Counted from the stretch's first letter, positions 44,924-56,081 are shown. The stretch: 64,000 nucleotides of DNA from Bacteroides sp. (GCA_021203515.1 JAJQAY010000085.1:18807-82806), one strand, 5' to 3'. The notes: generated by a model from the sequence alone, not told the origin. Numbers and translations are program-made.

Positions 44924-46041
44924 TCAGGCCAATAGGCGATAGACACCGCCCACTAATGCCTTCACCACGCCTTTCATTTCCAATTCGAAGAGTAGGGCGG
45001 TCATACGGTTTACGGGAAGATTGGCTTCTACCACCAACGTGTTGATATGCAAATCTCCTTGACGGGTAAGAATATTGACTACCAGTTCCTCTTCTGTCGT
45101 CAACTCCGGGAAAAGAGTATGCTGGACTGCTTCGTGCTTATCGGCCTCTACAACGGACATCCAGTCCATTGCCCGCACAAAATCTCCGGCATTTTGAATA
45201 AGCGCTGCCTTATTACCCCGTATCAGTTGGTTGCAACCTACGGAAGAAGCATCGGTCGAACGTCCGGGAACGGCAAAGCAATCGCGATGATAACCTTCCG
45301 CCAACTCAGCAGTAATGAGGGAACCACCCTTGGCGGCAGACTCTACAACTATAGTGGCGTCCGCCATTCCCGCTACGATGCGGTTGCGGCTGACAAAGTT
45401 ATGCTTGTCGGGATTAGTCTCGGAAAGAAACTCGGTGAGCAAGCCGCCGGCGGGTAACATGTCAATGGCTGTTTTGCGATGGACAAAGGGATAAATGCGG
45501 TCTAGACCGTGAGCAAGAACGGCTACGGTGGAGAGGTTATTTGCCAAAGCGGCACGGTGGGCGTGGATGTCGATGCCATATGCCAGGCCGCTTACTACCA
45601 ATACATCGGGAAGGAGTGCAGACAAGTCGTGCAGGAAGTTGGCACAGAACTGCTTGCCGTAATCGGTGGCGCGGCGCGTGCCTACCATATTGATGACATG
45701 CAGACGGTTCAAATCCGTATTGCCCTTGAAGAACAAGACAAGCGGAGCGTCTTCACACTCGCGCAAGCGCGAAGGGTAAGCCTCATCCTGCAGGGTAAAA
45801 CAGGACAGCCGGTTCTTTTCCACAAACTCCATTTCGCATTCGGCACGCAAGAAGGCGGCAGGACAATCGAGAGCCGCCACTATGGAAGAATTTACACCGG
45901 GCATCACTTCGGGCAACTCCTTGCGTTGACGAAAACTTCGACGGCACTGCCCATACCGTCCATTAAACGCTTTGCCCCGATATGTCCTATACCGGGGCAA
46001 AGCGTGAGGGCTATACTACAAATACGTTCATCATTATTCAT
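44924..46041 (-). CDS. dprA: DNA-processing protein DprA (frameshifted near 45920)
   Basis: MVGTRRATDYGKQF, VVSGLAYGIDIHAHRAAL, LLTEF, NRIVAGMADATIVVESAAKGGSLITAELA; upstream frame MNNDERICSIALTLCPGIGHIGAKRLMDGMGSAVEVF. Confidence 0.9.
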
Positions 46042-46082
46042 TTCACCACTGATTACACAAATTCACACCGATGTGGTGAACT

Positions 46083-46488
46083 CTATTCCAAATAGGGGGC
46101 AAAGACACTATCAAACAGTTCGCTGTCGCTCAAACGTCCGTTTACCACACAGACCGTTTCGACTACTGCCTTGACGGACACCTTATTATCACTTTTCCGA
46201 TAAATATCCTGATAGAAGACATACTTGATGCCTTCTTTCTTCATATAAAGTTTGGATACGAACTCATCGCCACTCTTCAGGGGCGTCTTGAAAGCCATAT
46301 TGATGCGAGCCACTACCGGGTCGACACCTTGCTCGTGGAGCGCGGCAAAAGCTGACACCCGTACTTAGCAGAAACTCATGCCGCGTGTGCTCCAGATAAT
46401 GCTGGTAGTTAGCATTATTGACAATGCCTTGCAGGTCACACTCATAGTCGCGCACCTTCATTTCCAGTTCATAAATGTATTTATCCAT
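46083..46488 (-). CDS. acyl-CoA thioesterase (4HBT family), frameshifted
   Basis: VRDYECDLQGIVNNANYQHYLEHTRHEFL; removing one T restores GVSFAALHEQGVDPVVARINMAFK. Confidence 0.82.
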
Positions 46489-46587
46489 AATAATAAAAGT
46501 TATAAAGTGATAGAGCGTTAAAGTGATAGAGTAAGGTAACTTCCCTTTATCACCTTACCACCTTATAACTTTACCACTTTTTAATAA

Positions 46588-47871
46588 TCAGCCTCTTTGT
46601 TTTTCTACATCCAGTCCTTTAAACTTCTTCAATTCCTCCACCGAAACCAGTTTATACAGTTTGTCGCTGGGGCGTATTTTATCTGCCTTCATCGAGAAAT
46701 GCTGTCCTTTCTTCACCGTCTGCACGGGTTTCAAGTCTACGCGGGCTTCTTCCAGTGTAGTAAAGACGGCACCGGTCGTAGGCCCCGTTATCAACAGCTT
46801 ATCGCCTACGCTGACTTCGGCAGCTTCTACCAGAAACTCCGCCACACCGATGTTGGAGAAGTAACGTATACCTTTGCCCACATATATCTTGCGCTCCGTG
46901 GCGGCAGAGCCGTAGTTCTTGGTCCACTCTCCGAGGCGTTGCCCCAAATAGTAACCGTCCCAGAAGCCACGATTGAACACGGTTTTCAGCCGTTCGTCCC
47001 AAGCCGAGATTTTCTCGTCGGAAAAAGTATTATCCAAATAAGAAACGATGGCTTCCTTGTAGCATTCCACCACTGTGCGCACATACTCCGGTCCGCGGGC
47101 ACGTCCTTCAATCTTGAAGACACACACTCCGGCATCGAGCATCTTGTTCATAAAGTGGATGGTCTTCAAGTCTTTGGGCGACATGATATATTGATTATCG
47201 ACTTCAAGCTCTACGTCCGTCTCCTTGTCGCGCACGACATAGGAACGACGGCACACCTGCATACAAGCGCCCCGGTTGGCAGAGTTGTTCATTTCGTGCA
47301 ACGAGAGGTAACACTTGCCGGACACAGCCATGCAAAGCGCTCCATGACAGAACATCTCGATACGTATCTGCTCGCCACTCGGCCCGCAGATATTCTCTTC
47401 CTGAATGTGGCGGTAGATTTCGGATACCTGCTCCAAGTTCAGTTCACGTGCCAGCACCACCACATCGGCAAACTGCGCATAGAAACGAAGCGCTTCCACA
47501 TTGGAGATATTCAACTGCGTAGAGAGATGCACTTCCTGCCCTATCTGCCGGGCATAGCTCATCACCGCCACATCCGCCGCAATCACCGCCGAGATACCTG
47601 TCGCCTTTGCCGCATCTACAATGGTATGCATCAAAGGGATGTCATTATCATATATAATGGTATTCACCGTCAGATAGCTCTTCATGCCGTGCTCGTCGCA
47701 CGTCCGGGCTATCTCCCGCAAATCGTCAATCGTAAAAGTATTTGCCGAACGGGCACGCATATTCAGGTTCTCGATACCGAAGTAAATAGAGTCCGCACCA
47801 GCCTGAATGGCCGCTGCAAGAGACTCACGCGAGCCTACCGGCGCCATAATTTCAAAACCTTTTAAGTTCAT
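46588..47871 (-). CDS. U32 family peptidase
   Basis: IMAPVGSRESLAAAIQAGADSIYFG; MFCHGALCMAVSGKCYLS. Confidence 0.92.
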   Translation of the reverse strand: MNLKGFEIMAPVGSRESLAAAIQAGADSIYFGIENLNMRARSANTFTIDDLREIARTCDEHGMKSYLTVNTIIYDNDIPLMHTIVDAAKATGISAVIAADVAVMSYARQIGQEVHLSTQLNISNVEALRFYAQFADVVVLARELNLEQVSEIYRHIQEENICGPSGEQIRIEMFCHGALCMAVSGKCYLSLHEMNNSANRGACMQVCRRSYVVRDKETDVELEVDNQYIMSPKDLKTIHFMNKMLDAGVCVFKIEGRARGPEYVRTVVECYKEAIVSYLDNTFSDEKISAWDERLKTVFNRGFWDGYYLGQRLGEWTKNYGSAATERKIYVGKGIRYFSNIGVAEFLVEAAEVSVGDKLLITGPTTGAVFTTLEEARVDLKPVQTVKKGQHFSMKADKIRPSDKLYKLVSVEELKKFKGLDVEKQRG

Positions 47872-47909
47872 AGATAGCTTAAAAAAGATTATAAAGACAT
47901 TATTATAAC

Positions 47910-48380
47910 TTACTTATTACCCCTTGCCTGCAATTCTTGCTGGAGCTCGTTGGCAATCTCCATTCCCAACTTTTGCCCCACCTGCATACCTTCGCTCATC
48001 ATGGTAGGAGATGCAGCCGCCAGTTTCTTCCCGGCCGGCGATTTATAGAAAGCAACAATCTTCTTCAAGTCATCCAACGTCAGGTACTTCTGATAAATAG
48101 GCGCATAAAGCTCTGTCAACCTACTGCCGAACTTGGTTTCCCACTTCTTTTGAAAACCGTCCCAGAAAGAAGTATCTACCGAAGGCGACTGTTGCTTGAA
48201 CATCGCTATCATCTGCGGTATCATAGCCTTAACCGAAGCCACAGGGCCGGATGCTTCCAACATTTCTCCCAGCATAGCCTTATACTCATTATTCGAAGTC
48301 TGTACTTGAGCCGATGCCGAAGGGGCAGCAGCAAACAGCATAGCTGCACACATCACCATTAAAACCAGTCCTTTTTTCAT
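47910..48380 (-). CDS. DUF2059-like secreted protein
   Basis: Signal peptide; LTLDDLKKIVAFYKSPAGKKLAAASPTMMSEGMQVGQ. Confidence 0.75.
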   Translation of the reverse strand: MKKGLVLMVMCAAMLFAAAPSASAQVQTSNNEYKAMLGEMLEASGPVASVKAMIPQMIAMFKQQSPSVDTSFWDGFQKKWETKFGSRLTELYAPIYQKYLTLDDLKKIVAFYKSPAGKKLAAASPTMMSEGMQVGQKLGMEIANELQQELQARGNK

Positions 48381-48458
48381 AATCCCATATTAGTTAAATA
48401 AATAATGATACAAAGGTAGGCTTTTTTCTGTATTTTTGCAGGCAAATTCAGTTAGATT

Positions 48459-49436
48459 ATGAAGATTAAAGATATTGACTTGGGCGAACGTCCCGTGTTG
48501 CTCGCTCCTATGGAAGATGTTACCGACCCGGCTTTCCGCCTGATGTGCAAGGAGTTCGGGGCTGATATGGTGTATACGGAGTTTGTATCCGCCGACGCCC
48601 TGATACGTTCCGTCGGCAAGACGGCACAGAAGCTGAACATCAGCGACAAGGAACGCCCCGTAGCCATACAGATATACGGCAGGGATACCGCCACGATGGT
48701 GGAAGCCGCCCGCATCGTGGAAGAGGCCCGTCCGGATATATTGGACATCAACTTCGGCTGCCCGGTGAAGCGCGTAGCGGGCAAGAGAGCCGGTGCAGGT
48801 ATGTTGCAGAATATACCGCTGATGCTGGAAATCACCCGTGCCGTAGTGGAGGCCGTGAAAATCCCCGTCACCGTGAAGACCCGTCTCGGCTGGGATGCCA
48901 ATAATAAAATCATCGTAGACCTTGCCGAACAGTTGCAGGATTGCGGCATTGCCGCCCTCACCATTCACGGACGTACCCGTGCGCAGATGTATACCGGTGA
49001 AGCCGACTGGACGCTTATCGGTGAAGTAAAAAAGAACCCGCGCATGCACATTCCCATTATCGGCAATGGCGATGTCACCACTCCCCAACGTGCCAAAGAG
49101 CGTTTCGACCTCTACGGAGTAGATGCCATTATGATAGGTCGCGCCAGCTTCGGTCGCCCGTGGATATTCAAAGAGGTAAAACATTATCTGGAGACGGGCG
49201 AAGAACTGCCACCCCTCAGCTCCGAGTGGCGGCTGAATGTCTTGCGCCGAGAAGTGGAGGACAGCGTCAATCTGCTGGACGAAAGAAGAGGTATCCTGCA
49301 CGTACGCCGCCACTTGGCCGCAAGTCCGCTGTTCAAAGGCATTCCGAACTTCCGGGAGACACGCATCGCCATGCTACGCGCCGAAACAAAAGAAGAGCTG
49401 TACCGCATCTTCGACGGGATTGCCGACTTGCTATAA
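48459..49436 (+). CDS. dusB: tRNA-dihydrouridine synthase
   Basis: LAPMEDVTDPAFRLMCKEFGADMVYTEFVSADALIR, NFGCPVKRVAGKRAGAGML, LTIHGRTRAQMYTGEADW. Confidence 0.92.
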   Translation: MKIKDIDLGERPVLLAPMEDVTDPAFRLMCKEFGADMVYTEFVSADALIRSVGKTAQKLNISDKERPVAIQIYGRDTATMVEAARIVEEARPDILDINFGCPVKRVAGKRAGAGMLQNIPLMLEITRAVVEAVKIPVTVKTRLGWDANNKIIVDLAEQLQDCGIAALTIHGRTRAQMYTGEADWTLIGEVKKNPRMHIPIIGNGDVTTPQRAKERFDLYGVDAIMIGRASFGRPWIFKEVKHYLETGEELPPLSSEWRLNVLRREVEDSVNLLDERRGILHVRRHLAASPLFKGIPNFRETRIAMLRAETKEELYRIFDGIADLL

Positions 49437-49508
49437 GCAGACGCTGCCTATTAAAATTCTCATAATCACAAGATAAAACTATCCCCTTAGTAAAAGCCGC
49501 ATGTCCGA

Positions 49509-49602
49509 CACCCGGGTCTCAGCACGTCTGACACCCGGGTGTCGGCATGTTCAACATCCGGGTGTCAGACATATCAACACTCGGGTGTCGAGCAAACTTA
49601 GT
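49509..49602. repeat. ~23-bp tandem array with ACACCCGGGTGT palindromic core, 4 units
   Basis: CCGACACCCGGGTCTC / CTGACACCCGGGTGTC / CAACATCCGGGTGTC / CAACACTCGGGTGTC. Confidence 0.8.
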
Positions 49603-49786
49603 TCGCTAATTGCCCAGTACTGACTTAGGACAAGATGAAGATTTATCAGACAGGCAAGTTACTTTTATAAGATAACCCGGATTAGTCGCAAAACTTGGTG
49701 GGTATTTTTCTGTAAGTCGTGTAATAATAACCATTATTCATCCTTGTACGGTTTTGAACTAAACGGGAATTTAGCAGTTCTATTTC

Positions 49787-49926
49787 AATTCCCCTCCTCC
49801 TAGGAGGAGGGGTGCCCAAAGGGCGGGGTGGTAGGTGAGAAAAAAATCCTTTCATAAAAGGTATTCTGTTGTTTTTCCTACCACCTCCCCCTGCGGGTAC
49901 TCCTCCTCCCGGGAGGAGGAGAATTG
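49787..49926. repeat. long imperfect inverted repeat (interspersed palindromic element)
   Basis: AATTCCCCTCCTCCTAGGAGGAGGGG...GGTGGTAGG pairs with CCTACCACC...CTCCTCCCGGGAGGAGGAGAATT. Confidence 0.8.
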
Positions 49927-50082
49927 AGTTACTTTCATTTATTATTCGCCTCTAAATTATCATTTACTTCATTTCCGTACTGGAAAGAAACATATTAAAG
50001 AAACTGTCTTTATGAAAAAGAAAGAGTTACTCAAACAATTGATTGCAAAAAGGAATGTGACTTTGTGTTGACATAAGAAAGA

Positions 50083-51048
50083 TCACTTGAACATCGGCTG
50101 CGCAAACCATCGCTTGAACATCCACGTCACAACGATGTAGAGAACAAAAGCAGAGAGGAAACCAGCGATAGCATCAATCAGGTAGTGTGTCTGGATGTAC
50201 ACCGTAGCCCCGCACAGCAACAGATAGAAAGGCATCAGGCAAGCAAACAAGCGCTTGTTACCACGCCATGCCATAATCATCAGAATGGTAGACATTCCGA
50301 CGTGAGAACTGGGGAAAGCTGCCGTAGGACGCTCGCCCACTTGCTGGGAACTTTCTACCAGATTATAGAAGAAACCGTGCTCATAACCCGGGCCGGGCAA
50401 CAACTCCTGATGGTGATGGAAATAATCACCGATAGCAGGAAAGATGCCCCGTGCCACATTGTCCTCTCCAATAGCGGGGAAATAGAACTGCGGACCGGCC
50501 ACCGGCACGAAAATATAAACCAGGTAATAAATGAAGAAAGCGGTGACAATCACAAACGATACCTTTTCAAAGAGTTCGAAGCGATAAAGGAAATACCACA
50601 CCACCACAATAAGGATCATCGGATAATAGGAGAAGTAACCCATATTGAACGGCTCACTCACCCACATCTGCGGAAACCGCAAGCAGAACCATACGGCAGG
50701 CTGCCCGCCGAATATCCACTGCTCCGTCGAAGCAAATACATGGTCAAGATTGGGAAACACACGGTTGAACTCGAACGTATCGGGATACCAATAGGATAGC
50801 AACGACATCTGTATGGCAATGCGCACAAAAGCGGAAAACTTACAAGGGGCAAGTCTGTAGAGGTACATCAGCAGAAACGTCATTCCTGCAATCACAACAC
50901 TGTCGAGAAGCATCTGCACCGGATGATCCATCTCCTGAAAAAGAAACAGAATGAGAATGGAAGTCAACAAAGTATATATCAATGTTATCTTCTCGACAGC
51001 AAAGAGTCCTTTGCGGGTTTCTACTTTTTTAAATAAATCTAAAGCCAT
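50083..51048 (-). CDS. PAP2-like membrane phosphatase/transferase
   Basis: AAFPSSHVGMSTILMIMAW and HYLIDAIAGFLSA. Confidence 0.8.
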   Translation of the reverse strand: MALDLFKKVETRKGLFAVEKITLIYTLLTSILILFLFQEMDHPVQMLLDSVVIAGMTFLLMYLYRLAPCKFSAFVRIAIQMSLLSYWYPDTFEFNRVFPNLDHVFASTEQWIFGGQPAVWFCLRFPQMWVSEPFNMGYFSYYPMILIVVVWYFLYRFELFEKVSFVIVTAFFIYYLVYIFVPVAGPQFYFPAIGEDNVARGIFPAIGDYFHHHQELLPGPGYEHGFFYNLVESSQQVGERPTAAFPSSHVGMSTILMIMAWRGNKRLFACLMPFYLLLCGATVYIQTHYLIDAIAGFLSAFVLYIVVTWMFKRWFAQPMFK

Positions 51049-52046
51049 CCGTTGTCTTTATACCAGGCAATGGTCTCTTTCACTCCCCGTTCCAAATCGT
51101 ACTCGGGACTAAATCCCAATTCGTTAACGGCAGGAGTTATGTCGCATTGCCAGTTGCGTTGTTTCATTATTCTATATTTATCCGAATTGAGCGTACTGGT
51201 GGTGTTCCGGCGTTTCGCCCAAAATTCAGCGAGCAAAGATACGACTTTCAACACAATTAACGGACATTTCAAACGAATAACAAACGGATTGCCCAATTCT
51301 TTCCGTATCAAGTCGGAAAAAGCACGGCTCTGATAGACCTTTCCGTCGGCCAGAAAATAGGCACGCCGGCAAACATTCTTTTCGATGCCCAGGAAGACAA
51401 CCTGCACAATGTCTCTGACGTAAACGAACGTCAAATCCTGACGGCGGAAGCCTACAGACAAGTCAGTATGCTTCTGAATGGATTTTGCCATCAGGTAATA
51501 GTCCTTTTCACGCGGCCCGTATACGCCGGTAGGACGATAAATGACATATGGAAATCCCGGGACGCTTTGCAGATAAATCTCCGCCTTCAGTTTGCTAAGG
51601 CCGTAAGCAGTATTAGGAACAGGCGTATCGTCCTCGGCAATCGGGTTATAGGTTCGCTCGTGAACAGGACCGAAAACGCTCAATGTACTGATGAAGATGA
51701 ATTGTTTGGGAACCATATTCAGCTCGCGCAATGTATCTATGAAATATTTGGTTTGCAGGTAGTTTACGCGATCGAAGTCATTCTTATCCACGCATTTCGT
51801 CACCCCGGCACAGTGGACAATATAGTCGAACTTATTGTAAGTCCCTTTATGTCCGGAAAGTTGCGCCCGGAGTTCGTTGGGATGGGCGAAGTCGAGTTCA
51901 AGAACGTGTATCTTACGGTTCTTCAAGTACTCACGGCTGCTGGACGAACGGATACCCGCCCACACGCCGAACTTACGCCGCAACGCTTCTTCTACAATGA
52001 AACTCCCAATAAATCCGCTTGCTCCTGTTATTAAGATTGACTCCAT
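51039..52046 (-). CDS. NAD(P)-dependent epimerase/dehydratase
   Basis: ILITGASGFIGSFIVEEAL; YGLSKLKAE; YRPTGVYGPREKDYY. Confidence 0.88.
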   Translation of the reverse strand: MESILITGASGFIGSFIVEEALRRKFGVWAGIRSSSSREYLKNRKIHVLELDFAHPNELRAQLSGHKGTYNKFDYIVHCAGVTKCVDKNDFDRVNYLQTKYFIDTLRELNMVPKQFIFISTLSVFGPVHERTYNPIAEDDTPVPNTAYGLSKLKAEIYLQSVPGFPYVIYRPTGVYGPREKDYYLMAKSIQKHTDLSVGFRRQDLTFVYVRDIVQVVFLGIEKNVCRRAYFLADGKVYQSRAFSDLIRKELGNPFVIRLKCPLIVLKVVSLLAEFWAKRRNTTSTLNSDKYRIMKQRNWQCDITPAVNELGFSPEYDLERGVKETIAWYKDNGWL

Positions 52047-52061
52047 CTGTGATTTGACAAT

Positions 52062-53020
52062 TTACGATTTACAATTAAAGCAACTCCCCTCCGTCCCCTC
52101 ATCATCTTCTTTCACCGGTTCCACATGGATATTGACAAGGGTATTCTTACCAAACAACTCTTTCAATTTATTCTCAATAGCCGTTGCCGTGCTATGGGCT
52201 ACTTCCAACCTGATTTTTCCATCCATACGCACATGCACTTCGATGGCATAATAGCTGCCGATGCGGCGGGTGCGGAGATGGTGCGGCGAACTCACTCCGG
52301 GAAAAGAAAGAATGACCTCCTGTATCTTGTTTTCCACCTCGGCAGGCAATGATTTCTCCAACAATTCCTCTACACAGGGTATCAACATCCGAACTGCCAC
52401 TTTCATGATGAAGAAACTGACAATGACCGCTGCAATCGGGTCGAGCACTCTCCAATGGCTACCTAGAAGAATAGCACCGCCGATGCCAAGGGCCGTACCT
52501 ATGGAAGAAAGCGTATCGCTACGATGATGCCAGGCATTAGCCATAACTGCCTGTGAGTTCAGTTTCTTCCCTTCGAATATTGTATAATGATAAAGTGCTT
52601 CCTTGAAAATAATAGAAACCAACGCCGCTATCAGCGCCAGCATTCCGGGTTCCTGCAAAGAATCACCCTGCAGAAAATGATAAATGGACAAAGCCCCATT
52701 CCAGAAAATGCCAAAACCTACAAACAAAAGAATAAGACCGATAATGGCGGTAGCCAGTGTTTCATACTTACCGTGACCGTAATCGTGCCCTTCATCTTCC
52801 GGTTTTGAAGAAATGCGGACAAAGACAATCACGATAATATCCGTTGCAAAGTCCGACAAGGAATGAACAGCATCCGCCAACATGGCGGCACTATGTCCCA
52901 TAACGCCCGCAACAAACTTGAAGATAAGCAGAAGGAAGTTACCGCACTTCCTAGGATTGTCACCCGGTAAATGCCTTTTTCCCGCGCGACATCTTCTACA
53001 TTTAGAGGCTGCTTTTCCAT
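52062..53020 (-). CDS. cation diffusion facilitator transporter (frameshifted near N-terminus)
   Basis: HSAAMLADAVHSLSDFATDIIVI; GHDYGHGKYETLA; AWHHRSDTLSSIGTALGI. Confidence 0.88.
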
Positions 53021-53188
53021 TCAATTTTTGCTAAGTCGTTGCAAATATAGTACATAAATCCGTTACATACGGAGGTTCACTTATTATTTTCAGCAGGATA
53101 ATAAGATTTTAATAGCAAATTGAACTGCCGGAAACAATATTTTGTTTACTTTGCATAACGGCATATTTGCCCATTAATACATATCACT

Positions 53189-55336
53189 ATGGCTAAGAAG
53201 AAAGAAAAGAAAGCCGGCAAGCGCATGAAAAAGAAAGAACTTGTTGCCGCACTTATGGAGTTTTTCCACACAAAAACCGATGAAGTACTGTCCCTGAAAT
53301 ACATTTTTGAACAACTGCATCTGACGACTCATCCCCTGAAAATGCTGTGTATGGATATTCTGTCCGAGCTGTCGGACGATGATTACATCACGGAAGTAGA
53401 TAAGCATAAATATAAGCTGAACAATCACGGTGTAGAGATGGCCGGCACTTTCCAACGCAAAAGCAACGGAAAGAATTCCTTCATCTCCGAAGGTGGCGGC
53501 GACCCGATATTCATTGCCGAACGAAACTCGGCACATGCCATGAACAAAGACAAGGTGCGCATCGCATTCTATGCCAAACGTCGCGGGCGTGAAGCCGAAG
53601 GAGAAGTTATCGAAATCCTAGAACGCGCCAACGACACCTTTGTAGGTACGCTGGAAGTAGCCAAGTCGTATGCCTTCCTCGTTACGGAAAACCGTACTCT
53701 TGCCAACGACATCTTTATCCCCAAAGAGAAACTGAAAGGTGGAAAAACAGGAGACAAAGCCATCGTAAAAGTAGTGGAATGGCCGGATAAAGCCAAGAAC
53801 CCTATCGGTCAAGTCATTGATATTCTAGGCAAAACAGGTGACAATACGACCGAGATGCATGCCATCCTTGCTGAGTTCGGTCTGCCTTATGTATATCCTG
53901 CCGCCGTAGAGAAAGCGGCCGACAAGACACCTGCCGAAATACCAGCCGAGGAAATCGCCAAACGCGAAGATTTCCGCAAGGTAACTACTTTTACCATAGA
54001 CCCCAAGGATGCCAAGGACTTTGACGATGCCCTGTCCATCCGCAAGCTGAAAGAAGGACTTTGGGAAGTGGGCGTACATATTGCCGACGTGACGCACTAC
54101 GTCACCGAAGGCGGCATCATCGACAAAGAAGCCGAGAAACGCGCCACTTCCGTTTACCTGGTAGACCGCACCATTCCCATGCTGCCCGAACGCCTATGTA
54201 ACTTCATCTGTTCGCTGCGACCCAACGAAGAGAAACTTGCCTATTCCGCCATCTTCGAAATGACGGAGAAAGGGGAGGTAAAGAACTCACGCATCGTACA
54301 CACAGTCATCGAGTCCGACCGTCGTTTCACTTATGAAGAAGCCCAGCAAATCATCGAAACAAAAGAGGGGGAATATAAGGAAGAGATACTCCAATTGGAT
54401 AAGTTGGCTAAGATATTGCGTGAGAAACGTTTTGCATCCGGTGCCATCAACTTCGACCGCTACGAGGTGAAGTTCGAAATTGACGCAAAGGGCAAGCCTA
54501 TCAGTGTTTACTTCAAGGAGTCTAAAGACGCCAACAAACTGGTGGAAGAATTCATGCTGCTTGCCAACCGTACCGTGGCCGAAAAGATAGGGAAAGTGCC
54601 TAAGAGCAAGAAAGCGAAAGTATTCCCTTATCGTATCCACGACCTTCCCGACCCGGAAAAGCTAGATAACCTGGCACAGTTCATTGCCCGCTTCGGATAC
54701 AAGCTGCGCACCAGCGGAACAAAAACAGATGTATCGAAGTCCATCAACCACCTGCTGGATGATATTCATGGCAAGAAAGAGGAAAATCTTATCGAAACTG
54801 TCTCCATCCGCGCCATGCAGAAAGCACGCTATTCCGTGCACAACATCGGGCACTACGGACTGGCCTTCGATTACTACACCCACTTCACTTCGCCCATCCG
54901 CCGCTATCCGGACATGATGGTGCACCGCCTGCTCACCAAATATCTGGATTTGGGCGGACGCAGCGTTTCCGAACAGAAATATGAAGCTCTCTGCGAACAC
55001 TCCAGCAACATGGAACAGACTGCCGCCAGTGCGGAATGCGCTTCCATCAAGTACAAGCAGGTGGAATATATGACGGAACGCCTGGGGCAAACCTACGACG
55101 GCGTTATCTCCGGCGTAACGGAATGGGGACTTTACGTAGAACTGAACGAGAACAAATGCGAAGGTATGATACCTATCCGCGACCTTGATGATGATTACTA
55201 CGAATTTGACGAAAAGAACTATTGCCTGCGCGGACGCCGGAAGAAACGCACTTACAGTCTGGGCGATGCCATCACCATCAAGGCGGCGCGTGCCAATCTG
55301 GAGAAAAAGCAATTGGACTTTGCGCTGATAGAATAA
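53189..55336 (+). CDS. rnr: ribonuclease R
   Basis: TIDPKDAKDFDDALSIRKL, GVHIADVTHYV, FTSPIRRYPDMMVHRLL, C-terminal S1 domain. Confidence 0.95.
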   Translation: MAKKKEKKAGKRMKKKELVAALMEFFHTKTDEVLSLKYIFEQLHLTTHPLKMLCMDILSELSDDDYITEVDKHKYKLNNHGVEMAGTFQRKSNGKNSFISEGGGDPIFIAERNSAHAMNKDKVRIAFYAKRRGREAEGEVIEILERANDTFVGTLEVAKSYAFLVTENRTLANDIFIPKEKLKGGKTGDKAIVKVVEWPDKAKNPIGQVIDILGKTGDNTTEMHAILAEFGLPYVYPAAVEKAADKTPAEIPAEEIAKREDFRKVTTFTIDPKDAKDFDDALSIRKLKEGLWEVGVHIADVTHYVTEGGIIDKEAEKRATSVYLVDRTIPMLPERLCNFICSLRPNEEKLAYSAIFEMTEKGEVKNSRIVHTVIESDRRFTYEEAQQIIETKEGEYKEEILQLDKLAKILREKRFASGAINFDRYEVKFEIDAKGKPISVYFKESKDANKLVEEFMLLANRTVAEKIGKVPKSKKAKVFPYRIHDLPDPEKLDNLAQFIARFGYKLRTSGTKTDVSKSINHLLDDIHGKKEENLIETVSIRAMQKARYSVHNIGHYGLAFDYYTHFTSPIRRYPDMMVHRLLTKYLDLGGRSVSEQKYEALCEHSSNMEQTAASAECASIKYKQVEYMTERLGQTYDGVISGVTEWGLYVELNENKCEGMIPIRDLDDDYYEFDEKNYCLRGRRKKRTYSLGDAITIKAARANLEKKQLDFALIE

Positions 55337-55365
55337 ACTATTATTACTATCACCCAAACAAGACA

Positions 55366-55454
55366 TCCCGTTCCCCGGTGAGAAACGATCCTTTCCCCAC
55401 CGGGGAACGACCTCTTCCTCACCGGGGAACGAGCCGTTTCTCACCGAGGGAAAA
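55366..55454. repeat. degenerate ~22-bp tandem array with TTTCCCC/GGGGAA core
   Basis: CGTTCCCCGGTGAGAAACGATCCTTTCCCCACCGGGGAACGACCTCTTCCTCACCGGGGAACGAGCCGTTTCTCACCGAGGGAAA. Confidence 0.75.
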
Positions 55455-55531
55455 ACAGCATCTATAAGCATTTATCAATCAACACTTTATCAGAAAGACA
55501 TTTATACATCCTATTGTAAGCTTTTATACTC

Positions 55532-56010
55532 ATGAAAACAATTACAATCACAGACCCCACACAAATAGAAGACATTATCCGTAAATGCCCTTATTGTACG
55601 GTAGGCATCACGGATTTTGAAGGAAATCCCTACGTAATACCCATGAATTTTGCCTGGAAAGACGGAACCATTTATCTGCATTCCGGTCCGGAAGGCAACA
55701 AAGTGGAAATGGTGAAGCGGCATCCGCAAGTCTGCATCAACTTCTGCGAAGGACACGAACTGGTTATATGTACCGACAGATAGCATGTAGCTACAGCATG
55801 AAATCGCGCAGCATCCTCTGCCGGGGAAAAGTCCGCTTCATCGAAGATATGGACGAAAAGCGCCAAATACTCGACATGCTGATGAAGCAATACACGGGAA
55901 ACGAATGCAGATACGCCGACCCTGCCGTGCGCAACGTGATGATATGGGAAGTGAAGGTGGAGGAAATGACATGTAAATCATTCGGACTAAGACCGAGCGA
56001 AGTCCTATAA
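55532..56010 (+). CDS. pyridoxamine 5'-phosphate oxidase-like flavin-binding protein (frameshifted near 55765)
   Basis: CPYCTVGITDFEGNPYVIPMNFAWKDGTIYLHSGPEGNKVEMVKRHPQVCINFCEG; second frame YRQIACSYSMKSRSILCRGKVRFIED. Confidence 0.85.
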
Positions 56011-56081
56011 AAAAGAAGAAGAAACTTACTTTATCCTAAAAAAATTCTGCTATATTGAGCATTAATCTAAATATCTAATGC

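Noticed and set aside
46597-47865. 422-aa plus-strand ORF opposite the U32 peptidase
   Set aside because: Shadow frame; the minus strand encodes a clear U32 peptidase with conserved motifs.
48390-49313. 307-aa minus-strand ORF opposite dusB
   Set aside because: Antisense to a conserved tRNA-dihydrouridine synthase; no protein features.
49509-49602. Short regular repeats considered as a CRISPR array
   Set aside because: Units are contiguous and degenerate with a 23-bp period and no unique spacers; no cas genes in the window.
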